DNA of 64,000 nt, from the NCBI GenBank assembly GCA_937958265.1, contig CALGNX010000002.1, positions 124,001 to 188,000 on the forward strand, written 5' to 3'. Under the pieces are notes generated by a model that ran no database searches, was not told where the DNA came from, and saw only the letters and a program-made list of their open reading frames with translations. Shown here in pieces: positions 28,128 to 37,897 of the stretch. The translations under genes and the position numbers were made by a program. Source of the stretch: an uncultured Algibacter sp. (lineage in GTDB: Bacteria; Bacteroidota; Bacteroidia; Flavobacteriales; Flavobacteriaceae). Position 1 is the first letter of the stretch. Each line of letters starts with the position of its first letter.

Positions 28128-28158
28128 TTGCAAGACTTCTTTCAATTATGTAACTTTG
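28128..28158 (+). promoter_or_regulatory. Putative promoter of mtaB
   Basis: TTG at 28128-28130 and TAACTTTG at 28151-28158, separated by 20 bases, match the Bacteroidota promoter consensus well. Transcription would start near 28165, giving a leader of about 60 bases. Confidence 0.55.
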
Positions 28159-28227
28159 CAAGCTTTTAAATAAGATAAAAGATTAATATAAAAGATTTTC
28201 TATTTAATTAGAAATGAAACACATTAA

Positions 28228-29553
28228 ATGAATAAAAAAGTCGCATTTTATACTTTAGGTTGTAAGCTCAATTTTTCAGAAACATCCACAATTGCTAGAA
28301 ACTTTGATGAAGAGGGTTTTGATCGGGTAGATTTTTCTGAAAAAGCAGATATATATGTTATCAATACCTGTTCTGTAACCGAAAATGCTGATAAGCGTTT
28401 TAAAACAATTGTTAAGCAAGCTCAAAAAGTAAATCCAGACGCTTTTGTGGCAGCAGTAGGTTGTTATGCACAATTAAAACCACAAGAATTAGCCGATGTG
28501 CACGGTGTTGATTTAGTACTTGGTGCAACCGAAAAATTTAAGATTCAAGACTATATTCGCGACCTTTCTAAAAATGATTTTGGCGCCATACATGCATGTG
28601 AAATTGAAGACGCAGACTTTTATGTAGGCAGTTACTCCATAGGAGATAGAACACGAGCCTTTTTGAAGGTTCAGGACGGCTGCGATTACAAATGTACTTA
28701 TTGCACCATTCCATTAGCTCGCGGTATTTCTAGAAGCGATACTATGACAAATGTTTTACAAAATGCAATAACCATAGCAAAGCAAGATATTAAAGAAATT
28801 GTTTTAACAGGTGTAAATATTGGTGACTATGGAAAAGGTGAGTTTGGTAATAAAAAACACGAACATACTTTTTTAGATTTAGTTACCGAGTTAGATAAGG
28901 TAAAAGGTATTGAGCGTTTAAGAATCTCATCCATTGAACCTAATTTGTTAAAAAATGAAACTATTGATTTGGTTTCAAAATCAAGAGCTTTTGTACCTCA
29001 TTTTCATATACCGTTACAATCTGGAAGTAATGCCATTCTTAAATTGATGAAGCGTCGATACATGCGAGAATTATATGTGGATCGTGTAGCTAGAATAAAA
29101 GAGGTTATGCCCCAGGCTTGTATTGGTGTTGATGTTATTGTTGGTTTTCCTGGTGAAACCGATGACCATTTTTTGGAAACCTATAACTTTTTAACTACTC
29201 TAGATATATCTTATTTACACGTGTTTACGTATTCCGAGCGTGATAATACAGAAGCCGCAACAATGAGCGGTAAAGTTAGTAAAAGTGTTAGGAGTAAACG
29301 CAGTAAGATGTTACGCGGCTTATCTGTAAAAAAGCGCCGAGCATTTTACGAGAGCCAATTGGACTCCGCACGTAGTGTACTGTTTGAAAGTGAAAATAAA
29401 GCAGGTTATATCCACGGTTTTACAGAGAATTATGTAAAAGTAAAAGCACCATGGAATCCTGAGTTAATTAATACAATCCATAATGTTAGACTTACTAAAA
29501 TTGATGATGATGGGTTAGTAAGATTTAAGTTTTTAGAATTGTTGTCCAACTAG
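28228..29553 (+). CDS. mtaB: tRNA (t6A37) C2-methylthiotransferase MtaB
   Basis: This 441-residue radical-SAM enzyme converts t6A37 to ms2t6A in ANN-decoding tRNAs. The N-terminal MTTase domain carries three cysteines for the auxiliary cluster (YTLGCKLNFSET, VINTCSVTENAD, AVGCYAQLKP). The radical SAM cluster is CDYKCTYC (near residue 150), followed by IPLARGISRS. The C-terminal TRAM domain is seen in LFESENKAGYIHGFTENYVKV. The KLNFSET variant of the first motif and the overall length separate it from MiaB and RimO. Confidence 0.93.
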   Translation: MNKKVAFYTLGCKLNFSETSTIARNFDEEGFDRVDFSEKADIYVINTCSVTENADKRFKTIVKQAQKVNPDAFVAAVGCYAQLKPQELADVHGVDLVLGATEKFKIQDYIRDLSKNDFGAIHACEIEDADFYVGSYSIGDRTRAFLKVQDGCDYKCTYCTIPLARGISRSDTMTNVLQNAITIAKQDIKEIVLTGVNIGDYGKGEFGNKKHEHTFLDLVTELDKVKGIERLRISSIEPNLLKNETIDLVSKSRAFVPHFHIPLQSGSNAILKLMKRRYMRELYVDRVARIKEVMPQACIGVDVIVGFPGETDDHFLETYNFLTTLDISYLHVFTYSERDNTEAATMSGKVSKSVRSKRSKMLRGLSVKKRRAFYESQLDSARSVLFESENKAGYIHGFTENYVKVKAPWNPELINTIHNVRLTKIDDDGLVRFKFLELLSN

Positions 29554-29839
29554 TTTTGTATAGTGCTATTAAATAATTAGCTTGTTTAGCGTAGTGTTCA
29601 TCTACATTTAGGCTAAGCAGACAAATACCAGAAATATATTTATATTTTCGAGTAGTTTTAAGTATTAATTAAAAATTTATTTTAACACAGCTCCTTTAAA
29701 AAATTAATTATTATAAATAATTGGGGGAATAAGTATGTTGCATTAAAAATAATTTGGCTTGTTGCAAAATTTATAAATACAAAATTTAGCGAAAACGGCT
29801 TTAAGTTTACTTGAAGTTTTTACAAAATTATAGACGCTA

Positions 29840-30136
29840 CTATATTCTTACGCCTACGGGTAACATGCGCTTGTATTTTCTATTACCACGTACAAATTTT
29901 GCTATAATAGGGCAGGTAGGCATAACACTTAGGTTACTAGATCCAATATCCTCAAAAACAAGTGTTAAAAAATCATTCTGAAAGGATTCTTTTTTAATGC
30001 CCTCGGGAACTATTAGTTTAGTTAAAAATATTTTTCTTTCCTGTAGAGCGTATTCAATTATTGCTAGATGCTCATCATGCTTTAATTCAAATTGTCGTTG
30101 AAAAACATTATTTACTAACTCTGATGTTTCCGTCAT
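29840..30136 (-). CDS. Small GNAT-like protein (COG2388/YjdJ type), acetyl-CoA loop degenerate
   Basis: This 98-residue protein follows the pattern of the small, stand-alone GNAT domain of the YjdJ type: a beta-hairpin (EHLAIIEYALQERKIFLTKL), a central strand-helix junction (IVPEGIKKESFQNDFLTLVF) and the C-terminal signature SVMPTCPIIAKFVRGNRKYK, which compares with the family's VPLCPFVAxYIxxNPEY. The acetyl-CoA-binding R/QxxGxG/A loop is not recognisable (EGIKKESF), so acetyltransferase activity is doubtful. It is divergent from the alpha/beta hydrolase gene. Confidence 0.6.
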   Translation of the reverse strand: MTETSELVNNVFQRQFELKHDEHLAIIEYALQERKIFLTKLIVPEGIKKESFQNDFLTLVFEDIGSSNLSVMPTCPIIAKFVRGNRKYKRMLPVGVRI

Positions 30137-30243
30137 AATTTATATTCCTTTGAGATCTAAAATAGCGTAAGCTATTCCTTCCACTTTGTGTAAATTTACA
30201 AAAAATAATTGATAGTATAAAGCAAATAAATGGTTAGAAGCTT

Positions 30244-30909
30244 ATGAGTCAGGAATTAATACATGTTTATTTGATGCCAGGAATGGCGGCAAGTTCAAAA
30301 ATATTTGAATATATAAAATTACCTACAAATCAATTTAAGACTCATGTATTAGAATGGATTATGCCCTTGGATAACGAGCCGGTTAGCGCATATGCGTTAC
30401 GGTTATCAAAAAAAATAAAACACGATCAAATTATTTTGTTAGGTGTTTCGTTTGGTGGTGTTGTCGTTCAAGAAATGAGCAAGCACATAAATGTTTTAAA
30501 ATTAATTATTGTTTCGAGTGTAAAATCGATGCATGAGTTACCTACAAAAATGATTTTAGCGAAAACAACAAAGCTTTACGGTATTTTGCCAACACAACTT
30601 GCTAGCAAATTGGATGTGTTGGAGAAATATGCTTTTGGCAACACTGTAAAAAAGCGTTTAGAACTTTATAAACGTTACTTATCGGTAACCGATAGTTCTT
30701 ACTTAAATTGGGCTATAAGGGAAATGGTGTGTTGGAGTCAAGAGGATTTCAGGGCGGATATTATACATATTCATGGTGATAAAGATGCTGTCTTTCCTAT
30801 AAAGAACATTAAAAAGTGTATTGTTATTAAAAACGGTACGCATATTGCTATAATTAATAAATATAAGTGGTTTAATGAAAATTTACCTAAACTAATTTTA
30901 GCTAACTAG
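30244..30909 (+). CDS. Alpha/beta hydrolase
   Basis: This 221-residue serine hydrolase is on the short side for the fold. The nucleophile elbow is GVSFGG (Ser near residue 68). The acid is likely Asp in HGDKDAVFP and the base His in NGTHIAIINK near the C-terminus. No signal peptide is seen, so it is cytoplasmic. The substrate is unknown. It precedes a lytic transglycosylase and a cardiolipin synthase on the same strand with short gaps (37 and 0 bases), so the three may be one envelope-related operon. Confidence 0.8.
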   Translation: MSQELIHVYLMPGMAASSKIFEYIKLPTNQFKTHVLEWIMPLDNEPVSAYALRLSKKIKHDQIILLGVSFGGVVVQEMSKHINVLKLIIVSSVKSMHELPTKMILAKTTKLYGILPTQLASKLDVLEKYAFGNTVKKRLELYKRYLSVTDSSYLNWAIREMVCWSQEDFRADIIHIHGDKDAVFPIKNIKKCIVIKNGTHIAIINKYKWFNENLPKLILAN

Positions 30910-30946
30910 GCAATTTTTATTACATTTAAATAAAACCTATCATTAA

Positions 30947-31873
30947 ATGAAAATTATACAAAAGGGATTTATGTTTTTAGGGCTTTTAAGCCTCTGCACA
31001 GTATTTATTTATGCCTTACAAGACGCTCCTACCGATGAGAATTTCGAAACAAAATTAATAAACGATTATAATATTTACGCCTTACAAGTGCCTAGTGATT
31101 TAAACTTTGCAGGCGAAGTACTACCGCTTAATAATCCAGATATTTTAGAGCGTATGGATAGGGAGTTGCTGGTTAATACATATTGGCAATCCAACGGTTT
31201 ATTAATGTTTAAACGTGCTAAAAAGTATTTTCCAGTTATTGAGCCTATTTTAGCAAGACATGGTGTGCCAGACGATTTTAAATATTTATCTGTAATAGAG
31301 AGTGGCCTATCAAACGCAGTATCTCCAGCGGGAGCCAGAGGCTTTTGGCAAATAATGCCCGTTACGGGTCGCGAACACGGCTTGGAGGTTAATAAAAACG
31401 TAGATGAACGTTATAATCTGGAATTAGCTACAACTGTGGCTTGTAAATATTTATTAGCCGCCAAAGAAAATTTAGGATCCTGGACTTTAGCAGCAGCAGC
31501 TTATAACGCAGGAAATGCTGGTATTTCAAGACGCTTAAAGAAGCAGTCTGTTTCTAGTTATTATGATTTATTGTTGCCTGAAGAAACAGGGCGATACATG
31601 TTTAGAATTGTTGCTTTGAAAGAAATTTTATCGCATCCTAAAAAGTATGGCTTTAATTTTAGAGATAAAGACTTGTATACAAATGCTCCAGTTTATAAAG
31701 TAGAGGTAGATACGGCAATAGCAAATTTCTCTAAGTTTGCCCAACAGTTTGGAATTAACTATAAATTATTAAAATTGCACAACCCTTGGTTACGAGAATC
31801 TCACCTCAATAACAAATCAAGAAAACAGTATTATTTAAATATACCTAAAGCGGGGTATTATTCATTAAATTAA
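30947..31873 (+). CDS. Lytic murein transglycosylase (SLT domain, MltD-like)
   Basis: The 308-residue protein has a signal sequence (about residues 1-24) and a family 1 lytic transglycosylase domain (about 105-225). The catalytic glutamate is in LSVIESGLSN, followed by SPAGARGFWQIMPVTGREHG and AAAAYNAGNAGI. It cleaves peptidoglycan glycan strands to 1,6-anhydro-muropeptides in the periplasm. The C-terminal stretch with KLLKLHNPWLRES and YYLNIPKAGYYSLN looks like a single divergent LysM-like unit. Its stop is immediately followed by the ATG of the cardiolipin synthase gene (TAAATG). Confidence 0.9.
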   Translation: MKIIQKGFMFLGLLSLCTVFIYALQDAPTDENFETKLINDYNIYALQVPSDLNFAGEVLPLNNPDILERMDRELLVNTYWQSNGLLMFKRAKKYFPVIEPILARHGVPDDFKYLSVIESGLSNAVSPAGARGFWQIMPVTGREHGLEVNKNVDERYNLELATTVACKYLLAAKENLGSWTLAAAAYNAGNAGISRRLKKQSVSSYYDLLLPEETGRYMFRIVALKEILSHPKKYGFNFRDKDLYTNAPVYKVEVDTAIANFSKFAQQFGINYKLLKLHNPWLRESHLNNKSRKQYYLNIPKAGYYSLN

Positions 31874-33328
31874 ATGACAGGCTTTTTACAGAATGATTAT
31901 TGGGTCTTACTACTTATATTAAATTATTTTTTAGCTGTTTCTGCAGTTATTACTATTTTACTTAAAAACGTTAACCCTACTAAAACGCTATCATATATTA
32001 TTATATTGATAGTGTTTCCGTTTTTAGGTATTCTTGTATACTATTTATTTGGGCAGGAGTACCGAAAAAATAAAATTTTTAATAGGAAAAATGTCCTTAA
32101 TCACAATGTTATTCAATCAATTAATAACGAATTTGAATTTAATAAACAAGAAACAAAACGTGTTGCAGATTATCTAGATAATAAAGTAAAGCTAGTAAAA
32201 CTTTTGTATTCTAATAAAAATGCACCACTTACGCTTAGTAACGATATTACTGTTTTTAAGGATGGAAACACTAAATTTGATAAGTTATTAGAAGATCTTA
32301 ATGCGGCTAAGCATCACATACATTTGGAATATTATGTTTTAAATGATGATAAAATAGGTACAAAAATAATAGACACCTTATGCGGTAAAGCGTTGAAAGG
32401 TGTGGAAGTACGTTTGGTTTACGATGATGTTGGAAGTAAACTTACCTCTAAAACTAAAAATAGACTTACTAAATGCGGTGTGGAGCACCATGCCTTTATG
32501 CCTGTTGTTTTTACAAAGTTTACAGGTAAAATGAATTACAGAAATCATAGAAAAATTGCAATTATAGACGGTGCAATTGGCTATGTTGGAGGTATTAATA
32601 TCGCGGATATTTATTTAAATGATGAAGCATCCAACCATTTGTGGCGCGACACGCATTTACGCATAGCAGGAGAGGCTATAAAGACATTGCAAATTCACTT
32701 TTTTACAACTTGGGATTTTGTAACCAAGCAAAAGTTTAAAACCAGTTTAGATTATTTTCCAAAATTATCTCAAAAAAATAATATAGGTATTCAAATAGCA
32801 GCTAGTGGGCCAGATACCGATTGGGCTAATATTATGGAAGCTATTTTTACAGCTATAGCAACAGCTAGAGAATACGTGTATATAACGACACCCTATTTTG
32901 TGCCAAACGACGAAATAATTACAGTTTTGCAGGTAGCATCAAAAAGTGGGGTAGATGTGCGTTTAATTATACCAAAAGAATCGGACTCTTGGGTTGTTAA
33001 ACACGCTACTAACTCGTATTTAGAAAAATTGTTTGACGCTAATATTAAAGTATATAGATATACAAAAAGTTTTATCCATGCAAAAACCATGGTTGTAGAT
33101 GATGTGTTTTCAACCGTAGGTACCACCAATATGGATTATCGGAGTTTTAATATTAATTTTGAAGTAAATGCCTTTATTTATGATGTTGAAACTAGTAAAT
33201 TATTAAAACAGCATTTTTTAGAAGATCTTGATGATTCTGAAATGATAATAGATAAACAATGGGCGCATAGGTCGAAATTAGAGAAGTTTAAAGAATCGTT
33301 TTGTAGGCTTTGGTCGCCTTTAATTTAG
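31874..33328 (+). CDS. cls: Cardiolipin synthase
   Basis: This 484-residue bacterial-type Cls joins two phosphatidylglycerols into cardiolipin and glycerol. Two N-terminal transmembrane segments (about 8-30 and 38-58) precede two phospholipase-D domains. The HxKxxxxD motifs are NHRKIAIIDGAIGYVGG (near residue 225) and HAKTMVVDDVFSTVGT (near 403). It begins directly at the stop of the transglycosylase gene, so the two are almost certainly translated from one mRNA. Confidence 0.93.
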   Translation: MTGFLQNDYWVLLLILNYFLAVSAVITILLKNVNPTKTLSYIIILIVFPFLGILVYYLFGQEYRKNKIFNRKNVLNHNVIQSINNEFEFNKQETKRVADYLDNKVKLVKLLYSNKNAPLTLSNDITVFKDGNTKFDKLLEDLNAAKHHIHLEYYVLNDDKIGTKIIDTLCGKALKGVEVRLVYDDVGSKLTSKTKNRLTKCGVEHHAFMPVVFTKFTGKMNYRNHRKIAIIDGAIGYVGGINIADIYLNDEASNHLWRDTHLRIAGEAIKTLQIHFFTTWDFVTKQKFKTSLDYFPKLSQKNNIGIQIAASGPDTDWANIMEAIFTAIATAREYVYITTPYFVPNDEIITVLQVASKSGVDVRLIIPKESDSWVVKHATNSYLEKLFDANIKVYRYTKSFIHAKTMVVDDVFSTVGTTNMDYRSFNINFEVNAFIYDVETSKLLKQHFLEDLDDSEMIIDKQWAHRSKLEKFKESFCRLWSPLI

Positions 33329-33434
33329 ATTTTAGCAAGTATTTATATTTAATCTTTTTTTCTATAAAAGTAAGTTTTATCCACTACTTATAAACTAGTG
33401 GGTAGGACTAGCCGTTAATTTTAAGAACCAAGCT

Positions 33435-33659
33435 TTAATTACCTGTTACTTTATTGGTAATTGTATTAAGTACTTCTGCATTTTCTATAATATGTCTTTC
33501 TTTTAAATAAAAAGGATCGTTATAAGCTAAATGTACTTTGTTGTTTTCTTTATAAACAATAATTTTTTGAGGTAAATCAAGTACTGTTGTTGCACTGGTT
33601 TGCATTAATGGTGTTCCTAACATCGGGTTGCCAAAAAGTATAATTTTTGAAGGAATTTT
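33435..33659 (-). pseudogene. DUF302 gene remnant, N-terminal part lost
   Basis: Read on the minus strand from about 33659, the frame gives PSKIILFGNPMLGTPLMQ, followed by LDLPQKIIVYKE and AYNDPFYLKERH. This is the C-terminal two-thirds of a DUF302 domain, whose usual length is 120-150 residues. An in-frame TGA lies directly before this segment and no N-terminal half was found upstream. The internal ATG at 33623 could give a 62-residue product, but it would lack half of the fold. It is best read as a decayed gene at the left edge of the rhamnoside island. Confidence 0.75.
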
Positions 33660-34393
33660 TCATAATTAACACCGCAATTTATTTAATATATAGAAATTAG
33701 TAGAGACCTTTTGCAGATCTCTATTTGTGAAAAATCAAGAAATTTCATAATTATTCAAAGAAATACTTTTTTTAAAACTATAAGTATAATCCTAAATAAA
33801 TTAAAAATATAGAGCTAAAAAAGAAGATTTAAAAAATTGTTAAATGTATATAAAACTTCCAACTATAATCTTTATTTTTTATACTTATGTATTTCTGTAA
33901 AGTTGAAAACAAGGATAACGTTGTTCTAATATCAATTAAAATTCCAAGAATAATAATAAATTTAATATATAAATATTATTTTGTAGTATTCTCAATCTTT
34001 TCCTGAAATGCTTTTAAGTACTTCAGTAACCGTTCTAATTGAAGTCTCAATATGCTCTATTCTGTCTCCGTTAAGAGCAATTTTACGACTGTTTTCAACG
34101 AAATAAAACGTATTTTACCTGTTAATACTATTCTGTGCTATCTTGTATGTTTCATTTCTTAGCTATTATTACTTAATCTCGCAGGATGGTTCAGGATAGT
34201 TTATATGCTTGTGTTGTATACTTTAGGCTCATGGAATTTAACTGTAAATATGGTTGGGAAAAAGAATAAAAATTTGTGCCTACTATTGAAAGGAAAGTTT
34301 AAACGCGCTCAATACTACTAAGTTTAAAATAACGACAGAAAGTGGGGCTATTATTGATGCCGTATTTGTTACTTAAAAGAGAGAAAAATAATA
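33660..34393. other. Intergenic strip with decayed coding traces
   Basis: This 734-base gap precedes the GH106 gene. Two short open stretches look like protein remnants. On the minus strand 33992-34119 reads NSRKIALNGDRIEHIETSIR and more to a TGA. On the plus strand about 34300-34377 ends with FKITTESGAIIDAVFVT and a TAA. Neither has a start codon or a recognised family. The gap also holds the motif at 34188-34199. Together with the DUF302 remnant this suggests that the island's left border has been rearranged. Confidence 0.35.
34182..34199 (+). promoter_or_regulatory. CAGGAT direct repeat, variant of the island motif
   Basis: CAGGAT occurs at 34182-34187 and 34192-34197, ten bases (one helical turn) apart, the second within GGTTCAGGATAG. 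It resembles the ATAGTACAGGATA motif found upstream of other island genes, and lies about 195 bases before the GH106 ATG. Confidence 0.35.
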
Positions 34394-37300
34394 ATGAAAA
34401 AAAACACATTGTTTAGTGTCTTGTTGGGGTTATTAATTTTGGGGTGTGCACAACCAAAGGCGCAATACAGTCTAGAGATTTCTCTTGAACAAGGTTTTAA
34501 AAACCCACCAAACCAAGCAAAAGCAAGAACGTGGTGGCATTGGATTAGCGGAAATATCTCTAAATCTGGAATTACAAAGGATTTAGAAGCTATGAAGGCA
34601 GTGGGCATACAAGAAGCACAATTATTTAATGTGCATTTGGGGTTTCCCGAAGGAAATATTACATATTTAAGTGATGAGTGGTTGGATTTGTTCTATTTTT
34701 CAGCCACAGAAGCCAAACGTTTGGGTTTAGAATTGACATTTCATAACGGTCCTGGTTGGTCTTCTTCTGGTGGGCCTTGGGTAACTCCAGAAAACGCCAT
34801 GCAAACGGTCGTTTTTAATGAATTGAATATTGGAGGTGGGAAACTTTTTAAAAGTGACATCCCAAAACCAGAAACAAAAATTGATTATTACAAAGATATT
34901 GCTGTTTTAGCATTTCCAAAACCAAGGTTAGCTGCAAAAATTGATGGTTTAGATTATAAGATATTATCAGATAGAATTCGTAATCATTTATTACCAGATA
35001 CCAAAGAAATTCCTGAAGCTAGCATCATCAAAAAAGAAAGCATTATTGATATTACTTCAAAACTAAATAAAGACGGCATTTTGGAATGGAATGTACCCAA
35101 GGGCGACTGGGTTATTTTACGAATTGGACATACTGCAAACGGTTCAAGAAATAGACCAGCACCAAAAGGCGGCAGAGGTTTAGAGGTCGATAAAATGTCT
35201 AAAAAAGCTTTGGATAATTATTGGAAAGATGGTGTTGAGCCTATTTTAAACAAAGTAGGGGATTTAGTAGGCACGACAGTTAACAATATTTTAATTGATA
35301 GTTATGAAGTAGGTTCGCAAAACTGGACCTCAGGTTTTCAAAATGAATTTGAAGCGTTACGCGGCTATAGTTTAATAGATTATTTGCCAACTTTAGCAGG
35401 GTATTATGTAGAAAGTGGCGAACTAACAGAGCGTTTTCAATGGGATTTTAGAAGAACCATTGGCGATTTAATTGCTGAAAATTATTATGGGCACTTTGCA
35501 GCATTATGTCATAACAGTAACCTAAATTTTTCAGTAGAACCGTATTGGGGACCTTTTGATAATATGCAAGTTGGTGCCAAAGGCGATATTGTAATGTGCG
35601 AGTTTTGGAGTGGTGGGTATCCGTTTTTCGATTCTTCCAAATTTGTCTCTTCTATAGCGCATTTAAACGGTAGTAGTATTGTGGGTGCAGAGGCATTTAC
35701 GGGCATTGGTGGCTGGGATAAACACCCTGCAACCATAAAAGCGATTGGAGATAGAGCTTGGGCAGAAGGCATTACGCGTTTTATTTTTCATACCTACGTG
35801 CATCAACCTTGGGATGTTGCACCAGGCATGGCTTTAAGTTACCATGGTTATGATTTAAACCGTTTAAATACGTGGTTTCAACAAGGTAAATCTTATCTAG
35901 ATTATATTGCAAAATCTCAATTTTTATTACAACAGGGTACAAACGTAGCAGATGTGTTGTTTTTTACAGGAGATTCTTCGCCAAACACCGCTTTTTTATT
36001 GCCTGAGCTTAAAAAAATGGGGTATGATTATGATATGATTGGCGCTAACAAATTAGGGGATTTAGATGTGAAAAACGGAAAAATTGTCACGAAATTTGGA
36101 GTTGCTTATGAAGCGTTATTGTTGCCAGAAAGCGATTGGATAACGCCAAAAAGTTTAGAAATAATAGCTGCTTTGGTTAGTAAAGGCGCCAAAGTAATTG
36201 GAGCGAAACCAAAGCAATCGCCAAGTTTAACGAATTACCCTGAAAGTGATGTGTACATTAAAAAAACAGCAAATACACTTTGGGATAGTAATACAATACA
36301 AGATATTTCGGTTGAAGAATTTTTAGAAAAAAACAGGATTACTCCAGATTTTTCTTCAAATGCAGGTAAGAGTGCCGACATTACTTTTATCCATAGAAAA
36401 ACCCCAGATGTTGATATTTATTTTATCGCGAACGCAAAAAAAGAACCCGTAACTTTTGATGCCGATTTTAGGGTAGCAAACAAGAAACCCGAACTTTGGA
36501 ATACACAAACAGGTGAAATTACAAAATTAGCAGTTTGGGAGGCTAATGAAAATAATAGCACAAACATTCCCATAACTTTAAATAGCGAGCAATCTATATT
36601 TGTGATTTTTAGAGAAACTACAGGAAATCAAAATCATATTGTAAAAGCAACTACTAATTTAGAGCTACGAAAAGCAACGCCTTTATCAAACTTAAAAATT
36701 GTAAAAGCAGAATATGGGAACTTTTTACAAGAAGGTTTGGTTGATATTACTGATAAAGTAGCCAAAAAAGTAAAAAACGGCAAACTAACGTTTCAAATGA
36801 CGAGGGCTTTCTGCGATTGTGATCCAGCTATGGGTTATGTAAAAGAGTTTCGAATGGCATATCAAATAGGGGAGGAAGTAAAACATATTCACGCTGAGGA
36901 ACGCGAGTTTATGACGATTGATTCAGAAGGAAAAGGACTCAAAATTATTTCGGCAGTATTTGGCAAATTTAAAGCTGAAACCACTGGTGTGCCTAAAAAT
37001 TTTCAAGCCTATAATGTTACTGAAAAAATAAATGAACAGGTATCTTCTGAACGCTATAACATTACTATTTCAGATGATTTAGTGGATGGAAAAACACTAA
37101 AAAACGAAGCTAATTTTCTAAAAATTACTTTTGAAACCGATGGGAATACAAGAACTGAAATTATTCCTGAAGGTGAAGTTTTAAATCTAGGTACATCATT
37201 ATCAAAATCAGAAATTTATCAAAAAGATGGAAATACCCTTTGGAAAACGCCTTTTTCAGGATCTTTAACTTATCAAGCAACATCAGGAGAATCTAAAGTT

Positions 37301-37897
37301 GTAAAAATAAAAGTTCCTGAACCAATAGGGATTTCAGGAAATTGGAAAGTAGCGTTTCCGTTACAAAACGGAACATCAAAAAACAAAACCTATAAAACAT
37401 TAGTATCTTGGTCTGAAGATTCGGAAGAAGCAATTCAGCATTTTTCTGGAACAGCTATTTATGAAAAAACGTTTAATTTATCTAAAAACCAAATTTCTCA
37501 AGAAAACGCGTTAGAATTAGATTTAGGTAGTGTTAGTATAATTGCAGAAGTTATTTTGAATAATAAAAAAGTGGCAACACTTTGGAAAAGGCCTTTTCGA
37601 GTTCTTATTAGTGACTTTGTAAAACAAGGCGAAAATACATTGCAAATTAAAGTGACTAATTTGTGGGTAAATCGTTTAATTGGCGACGAAAAACTATCTT
37701 TGGATTATGAGCGCAAAGGAGAAAAAATTAAGTCGTTGCCAAATTGGTTAAATAATCCTGAATCTCGTGCATCTAAAAGACAAACATTTGCTTCTTGGAA
37801 ACATTGGAGTAAAGATTCAGAATTGCTAACGTCTGGTTTGTTAGGTCCTGTAAAAATTAATATTCATAAAATCGTAAATCTAAAAATAGATGAATAA
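34394..37897 (+). CDS. GH106 family alpha-L-rhamnosidase (lipoprotein)
   Basis: The 1167-residue product has a lipoprotein-like leader (GLLILGCAQP, Cys18). The GH106 core starts at about residue 35 with PPNQAKARTWWHWISGNISK and KDLEAMKAVGIQEAQLFNVH, and goes on through TFHNGPGWSSSGGPWV, NILIDSYEVGSQNWT and FSVEPYWGPFDN, a TIM-barrel series typical of GH106. A C-terminal beta-sandwich with galactose-binding-like fold ends the protein (IAEVILNNKKVATLW, NTLQIKVTNLWVN). It would release terminal L-rhamnose from plant or algal glycans such as ulvan or rhamnogalacturonan side chains. Its stop overlaps the next gene's ATG by 8 bases, so the two are translationally coupled. Confidence 0.9.
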   Translation: MKKNTLFSVLLGLLILGCAQPKAQYSLEISLEQGFKNPPNQAKARTWWHWISGNISKSGITKDLEAMKAVGIQEAQLFNVHLGFPEGNITYLSDEWLDLFYFSATEAKRLGLELTFHNGPGWSSSGGPWVTPENAMQTVVFNELNIGGGKLFKSDIPKPETKIDYYKDIAVLAFPKPRLAAKIDGLDYKILSDRIRNHLLPDTKEIPEASIIKKESIIDITSKLNKDGILEWNVPKGDWVILRIGHTANGSRNRPAPKGGRGLEVDKMSKKALDNYWKDGVEPILNKVGDLVGTTVNNILIDSYEVGSQNWTSGFQNEFEALRGYSLIDYLPTLAGYYVESGELTERFQWDFRRTIGDLIAENYYGHFAALCHNSNLNFSVEPYWGPFDNMQVGAKGDIVMCEFWSGGYPFFDSSKFVSSIAHLNGSSIVGAEAFTGIGGWDKHPATIKAIGDRAWAEGITRFIFHTYVHQPWDVAPGMALSYHGYDLNRLNTWFQQGKSYLDYIAKSQFLLQQGTNVADVLFFTGDSSPNTAFLLPELKKMGYDYDMIGANKLGDLDVKNGKIVTKFGVAYEALLLPESDWITPKSLEIIAALVSKGAKVIGAKPKQSPSLTNYPESDVYIKKTANTLWDSNTIQDISVEEFLEKNRITPDFSSNAGKSADITFIHRKTPDVDIYFIANAKKEPVTFDADFRVANKKPELWNTQTGEITKLAVWEANENNSTNIPITLNSEQSIFVIFRETTGNQNHIVKATTNLELRKATPLSNLKIVKAEYGNFLQEGLVDITDKVAKKVKNGKLTFQMTRAFCDCDPAMGYVKEFRMAYQIGEEVKHIHAEEREFMTIDSEGKGLKIISAVFGKFKAETTGVPKNFQAYNVTEKINEQVSSERYNITISDDLVDGKTLKNEANFLKITFETDGNTRTEIIPEGEVLNLGTSLSKSEIYQKDGNTLWKTPFSGSLTYQATSGESKVVKIKVPEPIGISGNWKVAFPLQNGTSKNKTYKTLVSWSEDSEEAIQHFSGTAIYEKTFNLSKNQISQENALELDLGSVSIIAEVILNNKKVATLWKRPFRVLISDFVKQGENTLQIKVTNLWVNRLIGDEKLSLDYERKGEKIKSLPNWLNNPESRASKRQTFASWKHWSKDSELLTSGLLGPVKINIHKIVNLKIDE

